Source: Geothermovivens sp964644845 | Lineage (GTDB): Bacteria > Zhuqueibacterota > Zhuqueibacteria > Oleimicrobiales > Geothermoviventaceae | Length of the DNA stretch: 62,369 bases | Direction: 5' to 3' | Assembly (NCBI GenBank): GCA_964644845.1 | Contig: CAZXXS010000006.1 | Coordinates: 1 to 62,369, forward strand | Part shown: piece by piece, positions 19,094 through 28,166 of the stretch | Layout of the letters: every line of letters begins with the position of its first letter | Numbering within the stretch: position 1 is the first letter of the stretch | The notes under the pieces: generated by a model | Told to the model about the DNA's origin: nothing | The model's database searches: none | What the model saw: the letters and a program-made list of their open reading frames with translations, nothing else | Translations under genes and position numbers: made by a program

Positions 19094-20342
19094 GGTGCTC
19101 CACACGCTCTTTCGCGTAACGCACGGCCTCGGGCGAGAGTCCTCCGTAGCGAAGGGCTTTTTCAAACGCTCGAAGGGCAGGTTGCTTGTCCTGGTAGCTG
19201 CGATCGTAGGTCGTTGCCAAAGCGTAGTAGACCGGTCCCTCGCTTGCACCGTGCGCCAAAGCCTTTCGGAACAAACTGACGGCCTGCCGAACGTGGCCGA
19301 GTTTCGCTGAGCAATCCCCTAACTGAAAGTACAGCTCCCCCAGGTAGTCCGGCAGCGACAATTCCAAAGCCCTTCGAAACCACGCCGCTGCCTGCGCAAG
19401 ACTGTCTTCCTGCTTGTAACACAACCCAAGGCCGTAAGCAGCGACCGGATTCCTTGGCTTCAGCGCAGCGGAGCGGAGGAAGACCTCTTTCGCCTTGTCG
19501 AATTTCCCCAAAGCGTAGTAGCAATTGCCCAGCTTCTGGAACAACTCCGCGGAATGGTCCCCAAGAGCCTGCGCCTCCAGGAACTCAACTACAGCTTCCT
19601 CGAACTGCCCCAAACCTTGCGAGATCTCCGCATTGAGTCTGTGAAGTTGAGGATGCCGGGGTGAAACCCGCAGTCCTCGCTTTACAGCCCAGGATGCGGC
19701 TTTCAAACTGTCTTGAGCCAGCAGGATTCGCGCCAAGCCTAACCAGGCGGCGGTGTTGAGTGAATCCAGCTTCACCGCGTGTCGGTACGCTTCGCAAGCA
19801 GCCCCAACACTGTCCGTTTTCACGGCACAACGGGCTCGCCAAACCTGTACATCCGCACGACGGGGAAAACGTCGACTCAGCCCTTCAAAAATCCGCCAGG
19901 CTGACGCGACGTCACCAAGCTTAAAGGTCACGATCCCCAACCGACTGAGTACAGGAAATGCCGTGGAATCCTCCTCCGCCAGCCGTGCCAAAACCCGGAG
20001 GGCCTGAGGCAGCCGCCCGGCACGCTCGTACACCCCGGCCAGCGCGAGTCCCACGCTACGCTCCCCTGGTTGCTCACGCCAAACTTCACGGAGCACACGT
20101 GCGGCTTCACTCAGTTCGTTGTTCTTGGCGAACGCCAATCCAAGTAGCAACCGCCGTTCCGCCGGAAGTGTGATGGTGTCCCCCCGACTTTCCTGCTCCA
20201 GCAAGTGAATTACGGAATCGACCTCGCCGAGGGCAAAGAGTCGGTAAACGTCAACCTGCTGTCCTGCCACCGTTGCGGGAATGGCCCCCAAGCAAAGAAC
20301 AGCGAACATGGCCCAGTGCCATCTGCCCTTCAACATTTCCAT
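19035..20342 (-). CDS. Periplasmic TPR-repeat protein
   Basis: A 435-residue protein from ATG 20342 (GAGG about 9 nt upstream), with a signal peptide ending ATVAGQQ. It contains about ten tetratricopeptide repeats from residue 30 to 410, e.g. 'LFQKLGNCYYALGKFDKAKEVF' and 'ALATTYDRSYQDKQPALRAF'. No enzymatic domain is seen, so it is a likely scaffold or assembly factor. Its last 59 bp overlap the end of the M14 peptidase gene in antisense, so both stop codons lie within the other gene. The overlap could make the transcripts interfere. Confidence 0.8.
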   Translation of the reverse strand: MEMLKGRWHWAMFAVLCLGAIPATVAGQQVDVYRLFALGEVDSVIHLLEQESRGDTITLPAERRLLLGLAFAKNNELSEAARVLREVWREQPGERSVGLALAGVYERAGRLPQALRVLARLAEEDSTAFPVLSRLGIVTFKLGDVASAWRIFEGLSRRFPRRADVQVWRARCAVKTDSVGAACEAYRHAVKLDSLNTAAWLGLARILLAQDSLKAASWAVKRGLRVSPRHPQLHRLNAEISQGLGQFEEAVVEFLEAQALGDHSAELFQKLGNCYYALGKFDKAKEVFLRSAALKPRNPVAAYGLGLCYKQEDSLAQAAAWFRRALELSLPDYLGELYFQLGDCSAKLGHVRQAVSLFRKALAHGASEGPVYYALATTYDRSYQDKQPALRAFEKALRYGGLSPEAVRYAKERVEHLRELVHFQQGRGQKSAGGS

Positions 20343-20488
20343 CCTTCGTGTTCCTCGGCCTCGTTGCCCGACATTTGCACGACCAGGAATCACGTTCTAC
20401 AAACGACATCGCGACGCGCAGCAACTGTCTCGCGCTCCGTCTGGATGAGTTGAACCTTCGAACCCCCAATTTTCACGCCGGCGCAGCT

Positions 20489-22018
20489 TTACTTCTTTTC
20501 TTTGAACACCACCGGAAGCGCGATCCAAACTTTGACCGGTCTGCCTTTCTGCAAAGCTGGCTTCCAACGCACAGCACGGATGGCAGCTTGTGCAGCCCGG
20601 TCACACTGCTCCATTCCCGACGTTTTCAACACCTTTGTGCTGTCCACCCCGCCCTTCTCGTTGATCAGCGCCCAGATGATGATGCGCACAGGTGAGCAGC
20701 GGTGAACCATTTCCTTCGAGAGCTGGCGCTCGATGGTCTCAAACCCTCCTACCGGTTCAGGCGGCGAGTCGTAAGCTGTGAAGACTGGTGTTCCCTTCTT
20801 TGCGGAAAGCACAACTTCCTTCGGAACAATCTCGGTGGGTTCCTTTTTCAACCGAAAGATCACGGGGATCGCCACCCAAGCCTTCACCGGGATGTTGCGC
20901 TGAAGTGCCGGACGCCATTTCACGGCGCGCACTGCCTCAACTGCGGCTTCGTCCATGTCCTTGCGCAACGATTTGAGGATCTTCGTGCCCACCACGTCCC
21001 CGTTTTCGTCCACACAAACATGAACGACGACTCGGCCTTCGATGCCTTCCTTCCGGGCATCCTCCGGGTACCGTAAGTGCTTTAGGATGGCGGCGAACCC
21101 ACCCACAGGCTCTGGGGGAAAGTCGTAGGCCACAAACATTTGGCTCCCCTCTCTGGATCGACCGGGTGCTGTCTTCCCCGCCCGTGCGGTGACCTCGAAA
21201 GAAACACTCATCTGTACCGCCGGTCCTCCGATGAAAGTCTTGCTCGACACAGACGGGATGGTGGTGCCCTCCCCCCAGATCTTTTTGACTTCGGACACGA
21301 GGGTTTTCCACAAACCGTCTTGCTCGATCGGTCCGATTTCGGTGGAGGGTGGAGCCAGGTCTCTGACGCGTTTCAAGACGTCGGCGCAGTGTTTCAGGTC
21401 TGCAGGTCCACGCAGCACTACAGGGAAGGGAGTCACCGCTACAAAAAGGGCCTCGCGAGGTCCAGCGCCGTAAACTGGCGGGGGTGGGAATTGATCCCCC
21501 ACCACAAGCGTTTTGCCGCTTTTTCCCACAACGGCTACCTGGAAAATGGTCTTGCGTTTGTTCCAGTCTTGGGCCGACACGGCCAGTTGGAACGGGCTGT
21601 CTTCTTTTCCAGGTGGGAAAGGCGCTCGCAAGCCGATCCCAATCTTGTCTCCCCTCAGCTCCACCGGATCAGCAGAGCGAACGCCAGTCCACACAACCGT
21701 TTTGCCACTGGGCTCGAACACCTGCATCGCGACAAAGCTTTTGAGCAAGCTGTACTTTCGGAAAGCGTAGGTCTGCCGAAGGGTTTCCACGAGCTCCGCC
21801 GTGTTCCGAGCCATCTTGTCCAGTACCAGCACTGCGGTGTAGTTGCCAGGCCAACGGTAGGTCAAAATGTCGCCGTTAGGGCTTGCGTGAAAGATGTAAG
21901 CGGCGTAGAACACAACTGGTAACATCTGTTCATCAGGTGATTTCTGGGTGCCAAATCCCGGCCGAGACAGAACCGCGTTCACCAAACACGCCACCAGAAC
22001 CAAACGCCAATTTTTCAT
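20489..22018 (-). CDS. Secreted protein with two TonB C-terminal domains
   Basis: The 509-residue protein starts at ATG 22018 after GGAGGTGG, with signal peptide MKNWRLVLVACLVNAVLS. Residues about 30-280 are not recognised, with beta-rich 'VFEPSGKTVVWTG' and 'ALFVAVTPFPVVLRGP'. Two TonB-C modules follow. The first (about 318-405) has the canonical 'YPEDARKEGIEGRVVVHVCVDENGDV' and 'AAVEAVRAVKWRPALQ'. The second (about 425-509) is divergent, with 'RIIIWALINEKGGVDSTKVLKTSG' and 'AIRAVRWKPALQKG'. TonB-C domains contact TonB boxes or peptidoglycan-associated partners. There is no N-terminal Pro-rich tether, so this is not a classical TonB. It is third in the sigma/anti-sigma operon and is a probable regulon member or sensor. 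Confidence 0.8.
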   Translation of the reverse strand: MKNWRLVLVACLVNAVLSRPGFGTQKSPDEQMLPVVFYAAYIFHASPNGDILTYRWPGNYTAVLVLDKMARNTAELVETLRQTYAFRKYSLLKSFVAMQVFEPSGKTVVWTGVRSADPVELRGDKIGIGLRAPFPPGKEDSPFQLAVSAQDWNKRKTIFQVAVVGKSGKTLVVGDQFPPPPVYGAGPREALFVAVTPFPVVLRGPADLKHCADVLKRVRDLAPPSTEIGPIEQDGLWKTLVSEVKKIWGEGTTIPSVSSKTFIGGPAVQMSVSFEVTARAGKTAPGRSREGSQMFVAYDFPPEPVGGFAAILKHLRYPEDARKEGIEGRVVVHVCVDENGDVVGTKILKSLRKDMDEAAVEAVRAVKWRPALQRNIPVKAWVAIPVIFRLKKEPTEIVPKEVVLSAKKGTPVFTAYDSPPEPVGGFETIERQLSKEMVHRCSPVRIIIWALINEKGGVDSTKVLKTSGMEQCDRAAQAAIRAVRWKPALQKGRPVKVWIALPVVFKEKK

Positions 22019-22047
22019 TTGAACCACCTCCAGGTGCATCAAGCTCA

Positions 22048-22494
22048 TTATTCCAGCCAAATTGTCGTTACGCTGTCATTTGGTGTGAACACAAACACGC
22101 GGGCTTCACGTCCGGCGAGTTCGGCGTGTAGCACCGCAAATTCCGGTACCGAGCGAGTTGATGCATTTTGTGCGACCCGGCGTGGCGCAATTTTGAAAAG
22201 AAACCACGTTGCGAGCAGGAGTGCAGCAGCTACCGGCCAGGCAGGCCAAGCTCGACGCAGGAAATGCCGCTTTTTCTGTTCAGCCTTCGTCAGGTCCATT
22301 TCCGGAATTTCAACACGCTCTTTTGCCAGCAAAACCAAACCCTCTCTGGCTCGTCGAAGGTAATGGAGCCGCTCGCGACAAAAGCCGCATGTACGCAGGT
22401 GTTCCACCACACGGTTCCGCGAGCTCTCCGGCAGCTCATCCCACGCGTACAGGGTTAGCGTGTCGTCGTCGATGTGTTGTCCCTTCGCACTCAC
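22048..22494 (-). CDS. Anti-sigma factor, zinc-finger type, one transmembrane helix
   Basis: The 148-residue product carries the anti-sigma zinc motif HLRTCGFC (His-x3-Cys-x2-Cys) at about 32-39, a helix at 83-101 (AWPVAAALLLATWFLF) and a 45-residue extracytoplasmic tail. It directly follows the ECF sigma gene with a 2-nt gap, the usual arrangement for an anti-sigma that holds its sigma at the membrane. The gap to the TonB-C gene is 29 nt. Confidence 0.85.
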   Translation of the reverse strand: MSAKGQHIDDDTLTLYAWDELPESSRNRVVEHLRTCGFCRERLHYLRRAREGLVLLAKERVEIPEMDLTKAEQKKRHFLRRAWPAWPVAAALLLATWFLFKIAPRRVAQNASTRSVPEFAVLHAELAGREARVFVFTPNDSVTTIWLE

Positions 22495-22496
22495 AG

Positions 22497-23036
22497 CTAC
22501 TCACTCCTGTCCAGTTCTCGAAGAACCTCGGCCAGTCGCCTTCTTGCACGCAACAACAGAACCCGTACCGCTCCTTCTTCTACCCCCAGTAATTTCGCCG
22601 TTTCTCGTGTCGAGTAGGCCTCCACGTCGCGGAGAACCAGCACAGCGCGGTACCGCTGGGGTAGCAAAGCCAGGGCACGTCGCACCAGACTCCGCAACGC
22701 AAAGTCAGTGTCACGGTCGACCGGGGTGTGCGGTTCCAGGGGTAGAAGAACGGCGCGACGCCGCCGCCGTCGTTCGTCCAGACAAACATTGACCAGGATT
22801 TTCGTGAACCACGGTTCGAAACGTTCTCCGCGAAGCGAGGTCAGATGTCGAAAGGCTTTCAGGTAAGCTTCTTGAACAGCGTCACGCGCGTCTTCCGGAG
22901 AGTCCAACAAACGCAGGGCCACGCGGTACGCACGGGTTACCGTCCGACGCGCCAGCTCATCTCTGGCACGTCTGTCTCCGTCGAGTGCAGCGGCTACCAG
23001 CTCGTGCTCGCCAAGTGTCGACGCGTCGTCTACCAT
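22497..23036 (-). CDS. ECF-type RNA polymerase sigma factor (RpoE-like)
   Basis: The 179-residue protein has region 2 (LDSPEDARDAVQEAYLKAFRHL...FEPWFTKILVNVCLDERRRRRR) and region 4 (LPQRYRAVLVLRDVEAYSTRETAKLLGVEEGAVRVLLLRARRRL), with a short linker and no region 3, as in ECF sigmas. The ATG at 23036 has AAGGG at 6 nt. It leads an operon with its anti-sigma and a TonB-C protein. The upstream TGTAAC-containing sequence is a candidate autoregulated promoter. Confidence 0.9.
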   Translation of the reverse strand: MVDDASTLGEHELVAAALDGDRRARDELARRTVTRAYRVALRLLDSPEDARDAVQEAYLKAFRHLTSLRGERFEPWFTKILVNVCLDERRRRRRAVLLPLEPHTPVDRDTDFALRSLVRRALALLPQRYRAVLVLRDVEAYSTRETAKLLGVEEGAVRVLLLRARRRLAEVLRELDRSE

Positions 23037-23064
23037 GGCACCCTTACAGACGGGGAAACACCCC

Positions 23065-23092
23065 GAAACGTTACACGTCCAAACAGGTTACA
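23065..23092 (-). promoter_or_regulatory. Candidate ECF-sigma promoter (TGTAAC box)
   Basis: On the minus strand TGTAAC (23092-23087) is followed after 16 nt by CGTTTC (23070-23065), which would place the transcript start about 20 nt before the sigma start. A second TGTAAC lies at 23075-23070, 17 nt from CGTCTG. TGTAAC also occurs upstream of the second ECF operon at 56265. The assignment is inference from spacing. Confidence 0.3.
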
Positions 23093-23841
23093 GCAGGTTC
23101 CCCGCAGCTTACCAAGCATCCTTTTGGTCTGCTGTTTCGGTCACTCCTTGGGGCTCTCGGCGAGATCAAGCTCACAGTTCAGAACAGGGGAAAACCGAGA
23201 AGAGAAATACCGGTCAGTTCGTGTGGGGTCCTTGCTGTAACCGCAAGAGATCCCATTCGCGTGCAGGGTGCTGGGACGCAAGTTTGAGAGGTTCGGATCA
23301 CTTCCAGAGGTGTGAAAGAAGCTGGCAGCCGCTGCCCAGACGAAACAGTCGGAGAGCAGCTACAAGGCACACGGCGAAGGACGTTGTCGGCCCGCGCGTG
23401 CAACCGAAGTTTGTGGAGATCTTTGAGCGCAAATCCGCGCGGCGATTCAACGGCCGTCCGCCACTAGTCCAAAGCGTCGACGCACTGAACGCGCTGCCCA
23501 GCTCGTGATTCGACAGGAACTGGCGACCGTCGGTCAGCTGGACGGAGAAAATGAGGTCCGCATTTTTCCGGCCGCGCGCCCTGCCAAAAGCGAGGAAAAG
23601 GCGATCGCGCAGACCGCCAGGCTCAGGTGTTGAGGAATCGGGTACGGACTCGAGTTTACTCTCGCGCCTCAGCTCGGCGGCCACCACGCCGCGGATTCTG
23701 GGCTCGGCGTTCATCGCGGCCTCGCGTGGTTGGCTGCCACCACGAGTTAGCAGGGAGGTAAGGCGAAAAGGTACACCGACGTCTCGCCGTCGCAAACGTT
23801 GTTGTTGAGCGTACAGACACGGAACACCGGCTGTTCACCTC
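23093..23841. other. Intergenic region; one doubtful minus-strand frame
   Basis: About 750 bp before the first palindrome array. A minus-strand frame at 23298-23714 (ATG with GAGG 5 nt upstream, 138 residues, including 'RKNADLIFSVQLTDGRQFLS') could be a small gene or a decayed one. Its C-terminal half looks like random translation, and I do not recognise it. Nothing else was seen. Confidence 0.3.
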
Positions 23842-24236
23842 GCCACACCCCTCAAAAACACCCCCAAGAAGGCTTGGTTCCTCCGCCCGGGCATCCAATG
23901 CCCGGGCTACGGGAAAAAACCGCCTCCTGAAGGAGGCTTCAACCGCGCTCTCACAGCCGAAACAAAAAAGAGCAAGCCCCGTTCACGGGGCACCCTCCCC
24001 AACAAGCCCGGTGGTTTGATCACCGGGCGGACTCGGCAAAACACCCAGAACGACCACGCCCGGAAGCTTCACAAGGGCTCTGTCCGAAAGCCCGCAACCG
24101 TCCGGGCATCAAATGCCCGGACTACCGAGAGAAATCGCCTTCTGAAGAAGGCTTTGGCCGCGTTTTCGCAACCAACGAGGGTCAACCCCGTTTACGGGGC
24201 ACCCCCCAACCAAGCCCGCTGATTTGATCGCCGGGC
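23842..24236. repeat. Composite palindrome array, left block (two units)
   Basis: Two ~208-bp units carry four palindromes in fixed order. A: arms CCCGGGCAT/ATGCCCGGG, at 23886-23906 and 24101-24121. B: arms GCCTCCT/AGGAGGC, at 23922-23937 and 24137-24152. C: arms GCCCCGT/ACGGGGC, at 23976-23991 and near 24185. D: arms about GCCCGGTGAT/ATCACCGGGC around TTG, at 24006-24028 and 24214-24236. The second unit has paired changes that keep the stems: TCCGGGCAT/ATGCCCGGA in A and GCCTTCT/AGAAGGC in B. The block sits between the ECF operon and the end of the 1283-residue protein gene. Resembles REP/BIME arrays; see also the blocks at 28167 and 29257. Confidence 0.9.
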
Positions 24237-24270
24237 TAAGCCGGCTGAACCAGCAAAACAGGAACGCCGC

Positions 24271-27200
24271 TCACCTCAACAGCACCACCTTCCTGGTCGT
24301 TGTCCACGCTGGGCCGGTTGGGGTTACAGCCTCCACGCGAACCACGTAAAGGCCACTTGGCAGCGGTTCCCCGACGGTCGAGCTCCCGTCCCAGCGGACC
24401 CGGTAACGCGCCGGTGACAAATCGCGGTTCAGAATGATGGACACCAAGCGTCCTCGAACGTCGTACACTACAGCCCGAACCCGCGCTTTTCTCGGTACGT
24501 CGAGCACAAGTTGCGTGTCCGGGTTGAAAGGGTTGGGATAAGCGGGACTGAGTGCGAAGCTGCGCGGCAGTTGCTTTTGGCCGTTGACCCGCGTCGCCCT
24601 GCCAGCAAGCCAAATGTGGTCAATTCGGATGTGGGCGTCGGGCACATTGGTCGGGTCCAAACGGAGCCGTAGAATTGTGCCCTTCCACTCGGCGTGCCCG
24701 CGCAGTTTCAATCCAACACGGTGAAGACGTCCGTCGGTTTGAAGTGAGAAGTGAACGCTCTTCGACTCGCTGAAGTACGGTTCGTCGGTTCGAGCCCAGA
24801 AAAGCTGTCCCGTCGTTCCTTTGTCCACGGCCATCACCACGTAGACGCTGTCGAACTTCGCGGCCGACCAGTCACCGAAAGGCCCTTCCAAATAAGGATC
24901 ACCAGAAGTGGACACGCACGAAACCACGCCGTTCTCCACGCGAACGTCGCGCAGAAAACCATTCGGCACCCAGCCTTCCAGGTACTCTGTCTCGTTGAAA
25001 TCCCAGTTTGGCTCGGCACTGCGCAGCACGGCTCTCGCGCCCCAGATCTGAACCCGCGTAGGCGAAGGCTCGGCAAAGATCTTCACAAAAAGTACCCCAA
25101 CGGGCGTGTAGTGCCAGCCTTCGTGAACACTGTCTACGTTCTCGACTTCTGGCAGGTCGCGTCCACCAAGGGTGACTGCACGCGGTCTGCCGATACCCGC
25201 TACGGCCAGGAAACCTGAATCAGCCAGCGCCGGGTGCACAGTAACTGTCAAGACAGAATCCGAGAAAGAGGCTTGAACTGGCCAGGCCGCCGACACGTGC
25301 ACAGACCCCGCTGTTACGGGCACAAGGACTGTGGCAACGTCAGGATCAAGTCCTTGAAAACGCAGGAGGTTGCGCTGAACCAGCTCCGGAGACAAATCCC
25401 AGTGGTAGGCCTCTTCACCGGTCGTCATGTCGAAAGCGTCGGGGTACATACCCGCGTTCTCTGGGTAGTGCTTCGCTGTGTAGTCCTGCAGCTGCATGCC
25501 GCACCGCACAAGGCCCTTCGCGATGTAGTGCCAGGTCGTGTCTCCAGTTGTTTCGGCGAGTTTACTCAAAGCGTAGGCCAGGTCCAATCCGTTCCACTGC
25601 ACGACACGTCCAAACCATGCTCCTGTGTACCAGGTTGCCCCAAAAACGGGAATGCTGCCGTAAGGCATGATCTCCCTCTGCGGAGTTTGCCACAGGTAGA
25701 GAAACGGCAGTGACGTTTCGGCCCAGTAAGTAGCTTTTGAAAGGTACTCTTCCCGCCCCGTCAGACGGTAGCCTTCCAGGTAGGCTGCAACGGCGTTGGC
25801 GGCGGCAAGAACATCCGGTGCATGCAGAGGCACCTCCCAGGTCTGGGCTCCGCGTGGTACCTGGAACCGGTTCATGAACGTCAGGGCTTTCAAACCGCGA
25901 TGCTTCAAAAAGAGGTTGCCGGTGATCCTGGCCGCCTTCAACACAGCGTACGCACGGCGCGCACACGTCCCAAGCGTAGTTCCTGGCATGTTCTTGAGTG
26001 TAGGATCATCGGTGTAATCCCAACCACCGTCGTCGCGCTGTGCGAGAGCAAGATGCGTGGCGTGATCCGTTTGAACGTGCCAGGCTTCCTCCAGAAAGCC
26101 GGCCCTGAAAGGGAAATCCCAACCCAAAGCCCCAACACCTCCCTGCGCAACCAGAGACTGAGCCGCGCGCTTGAGGGTGTTCCGCGTTCCCGTTGTCAGC
26201 GCAACACTGGTTTCAAAACTGGTGCTCAACCACACGTCGGTCGCTACGTTCCCGTCGAACCTGGGTCCCCAAGGATCATTCAAAACCAGGTGCCAACCTT
26301 GTTTGCCCGGCACCCACAGGTGAAACATGAAACACCGCAATCCCGTGTGCAGCGCTTCGCGCTCAGTTTCGCTGGGTTCGGGCAAGGTCGGCAAGCCATG
26401 TTCTTGAACCCACCGTCGCACTCCCGCAAGAGCGGCTTCGTCGTGAACAAACTCGAGCGTTGCCGCCAGACGAATCGTTTCCCCAGCTGGAAGTGGGTAG
26501 GGCCGTTCCGCTTCGGGAGCATTTTCCAGCCTCCAACCCGGCACCGGCGGTACAACCAGACCCAAGAGGTGTCCATCCAGGTTCTCGAGGACGTTCGGCG
26601 AAGCGAATTCCGGATTTGGCAGCATCTGCCCCGGAGCCCACTCCTGCAGCGGATCCCAGGAGTACACCACGGTCCACCCCGCGGCACTAACGGACATGAA
26701 CGGCGCCGTCACCCTGTAAGGGTTCGGGAAAAAGCGACCGTTCTTCGGTTCGTGCACGTCCAGCGTGCTGGACGACTGCTCGCCGTCCACAAGCCACTCC
26801 AGCCCGGGGAAAATGGCCGCCGATTTTTGGCTGCCAAAACTTCCATCTCCCAAACGTAAAGCAGGGCCTGAGGCGTTCAGCACTTGCGCCTCACTCGTTG
26901 TCCGGTAAAGGTAAATGGTGGAAAGTTGCCCTTCTGCGACGACGAAGCGGGCCTCTGCAGTCCAAACAGCCCCTCCCGCATCCCTGGCTGTGCCTCGCAT
27001 CACAAGCGTGTCCACGGGAGTCCCGGCTCTTCGCTCGCCAACCGAAAACAGCACCGGAAATCGGCTCGCACCCCCGCCGCTTAGCTTAACCGCCAGCTGA
27101 GGAAGTCGCAGTGTTCCCATCAGCACCCAGTGGTCGCCCTCAGCAACGTAAACACTCAGAGCACTGTAAAGCGAATCCGTCCGTAGAACAGCCAACCGCA

Positions 27201-28122
27201 CGCGCGGGCACTCAGCAAGCCAGGTGCCATCGGCAAGCTGCAGTACGCGGGGTTCGGCAGGAATCTCTTCTGGCAAACCGGGGAGAGGTGCATGAATTAC
27301 CAGAACCGTCGTCGTGTCGAGTGGCGAAATGCCTGGCGCCCGAACAGAAACGCGCACGGTGTCTTTGCCAGGAACCGCCGCCTTCACGCTCCAATCCAGA
27401 ATTGCAGTGGCGCCAGGGAGTACTTTGGGCAGCGCGCGTGTCAGCGGGTCTGAGGTGGAAAGATTAGGCGGAAGCGAAATCGTGGCCGTTGCCTGCTGCA
27501 GAGCCTGGGCTCCCAGGTTTTTCACGCGCAGCCGTAGCGGAAAGCTGGTACCAGCAGCCACCTGTGACACCGCTGGTGAGAAAGCAAGGATCCTGGGCAT
27601 CGGGCCGCGTTGGACCACACGAATGTAATCAATCTCCAGTGGTACTGGATCAGCGCCAGGGGCGATGCCTGACCCTGGGTCCAGCCGAAGTCGCGTGATC
27701 GTTCCACGCCACTTCTGGTGTCGGCCAACGGGAACCTCGTAGACGTGGAATTGACCGTCGGGGATGAGCGTGAAGCCCATCTCCAGACCGGCTTTGAACT
27801 GAGGCTGGGTGGTCGTTGTCCAGAAAAACTCCGCGTCGCGCTGTTCGCCAGAAATGCGCATCCGCAGCACAATTACCACTGCAGAATCGCCAGGAATATT
27901 CAGTCCTGGACGACTCGCCATGTACGGATCGGAGCCGGTAATCCTCGTTCGCAGCGCACCAGCCTGGACGTACAGTGGCGCGAGACTGTGCAGCGCGGTC
28001 CAGCCTTCCGTGTCTCCCTCCCCGCCGAACTCCCAGGCGACAACAGTCGCTTCCTGGGCCCAGAGCCGGGATGACATGGCCAGACAAAACGCCAGCAAGA
28101 AGTAGACTACTCCCTTGCGCAT
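24271..28122 (-). CDS. Secreted six-hairpin-glycosidase-like protein with duplicated terminal modules and sorting tail
   Basis: The 1283-residue protein starts at ATG 28122 behind GGAGGAG, with signal MRKGVVYFLLAFCLAMSSRLWAQ. Residues about 28-170 and 1040-1175 are two copies of one beta-sandwich module: both have 'W.F......GW', 'GDPY', 'FFW.....P.F' or its equivalent, 'DG..H...V' and end in 'W.GTI.RLRLDP'. About 185-280 is CARDB/NEW3-like. About 590-960 is alpha-helical with Trp/Tyr-rich loops (GGWDYTDDPTLKNMPGTTLGTCARRAYAVL; WNGLDLAYALSKLAETTGDTTWHYIAKGL) as in six-hairpin (alpha/alpha)6 glycosidases. The end, 'SPAYPNPFNPDTQLVLDVPRKA', is a FlgD-Ig/type IX-like tail. No GH family or catalytic acid can be named. 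The gene is bracketed by the palindrome arrays on both sides. Confidence 0.75.
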   Translation of the reverse strand: MRKGVVYFLLAFCLAMSSRLWAQEATVVAWEFGGEGDTEGWTALHSLAPLYVQAGALRTRITGSDPYMASRPGLNIPGDSAVVIVLRMRISGEQRDAEFFWTTTTQPQFKAGLEMGFTLIPDGQFHVYEVPVGRHQKWRGTITRLRLDPGSGIAPGADPVPLEIDYIRVVQRGPMPRILAFSPAVSQVAAGTSFPLRLRVKNLGAQALQQATATISLPPNLSTSDPLTRALPKVLPGATAILDWSVKAAVPGKDTVRVSVRAPGISPLDTTTVLVIHAPLPGLPEEIPAEPRVLQLADGTWLAECPRVRLAVLRTDSLYSALSVYVAEGDHWVLMGTLRLPQLAVKLSGGGASRFPVLFSVGERRAGTPVDTLVMRGTARDAGGAVWTAEARFVVAEGQLSTIYLYRTTSEAQVLNASGPALRLGDGSFGSQKSAAIFPGLEWLVDGEQSSSTLDVHEPKNGRFFPNPYRVTAPFMSVSAAGWTVVYSWDPLQEWAPGQMLPNPEFASPNVLENLDGHLLGLVVPPVPGWRLENAPEAERPYPLPAGETIRLAATLEFVHDEAALAGVRRWVQEHGLPTLPEPSETEREALHTGLRCFMFHLWVPGKQGWHLVLNDPWGPRFDGNVATDVWLSTSFETSVALTTGTRNTLKRAAQSLVAQGGVGALGWDFPFRAGFLEEAWHVQTDHATHLALAQRDDGGWDYTDDPTLKNMPGTTLGTCARRAYAVLKAARITGNLFLKHRGLKALTFMNRFQVPRGAQTWEVPLHAPDVLAAANAVAAYLEGYRLTGREEYLSKATYWAETSLPFLYLWQTPQREIMPYGSIPVFGATWYTGAWFGRVVQWNGLDLAYALSKLAETTGDTTWHYIAKGLVRCGMQLQDYTAKHYPENAGMYPDAFDMTTGEEAYHWDLSPELVQRNLLRFQGLDPDVATVLVPVTAGSVHVSAAWPVQASFSDSVLTVTVHPALADSGFLAVAGIGRPRAVTLGGRDLPEVENVDSVHEGWHYTPVGVLFVKIFAEPSPTRVQIWGARAVLRSAEPNWDFNETEYLEGWVPNGFLRDVRVENGVVSCVSTSGDPYLEGPFGDWSAAKFDSVYVVMAVDKGTTGQLFWARTDEPYFSESKSVHFSLQTDGRLHRVGLKLRGHAEWKGTILRLRLDPTNVPDAHIRIDHIWLAGRATRVNGQKQLPRSFALSPAYPNPFNPDTQLVLDVPRKARVRAVVYDVRGRLVSIILNRDLSPARYRVRWDGSSTVGEPLPSGLYVVRVEAVTPTGPAWTTTRKVVLLR

Positions 28123-28166
28123 GGTTCACTCCTCCACCTACTTTTCCCCTCACAGGTTCCGCCTCA

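Noticed and set aside
23298..23795. Small minus-strand gene between the ECF operon and the first array
   Set aside because: Only a plausible ribosome site for an internal ATG; the product has low-quality composition and no recognised family. Described only as a doubtful frame in the intergenic entry.
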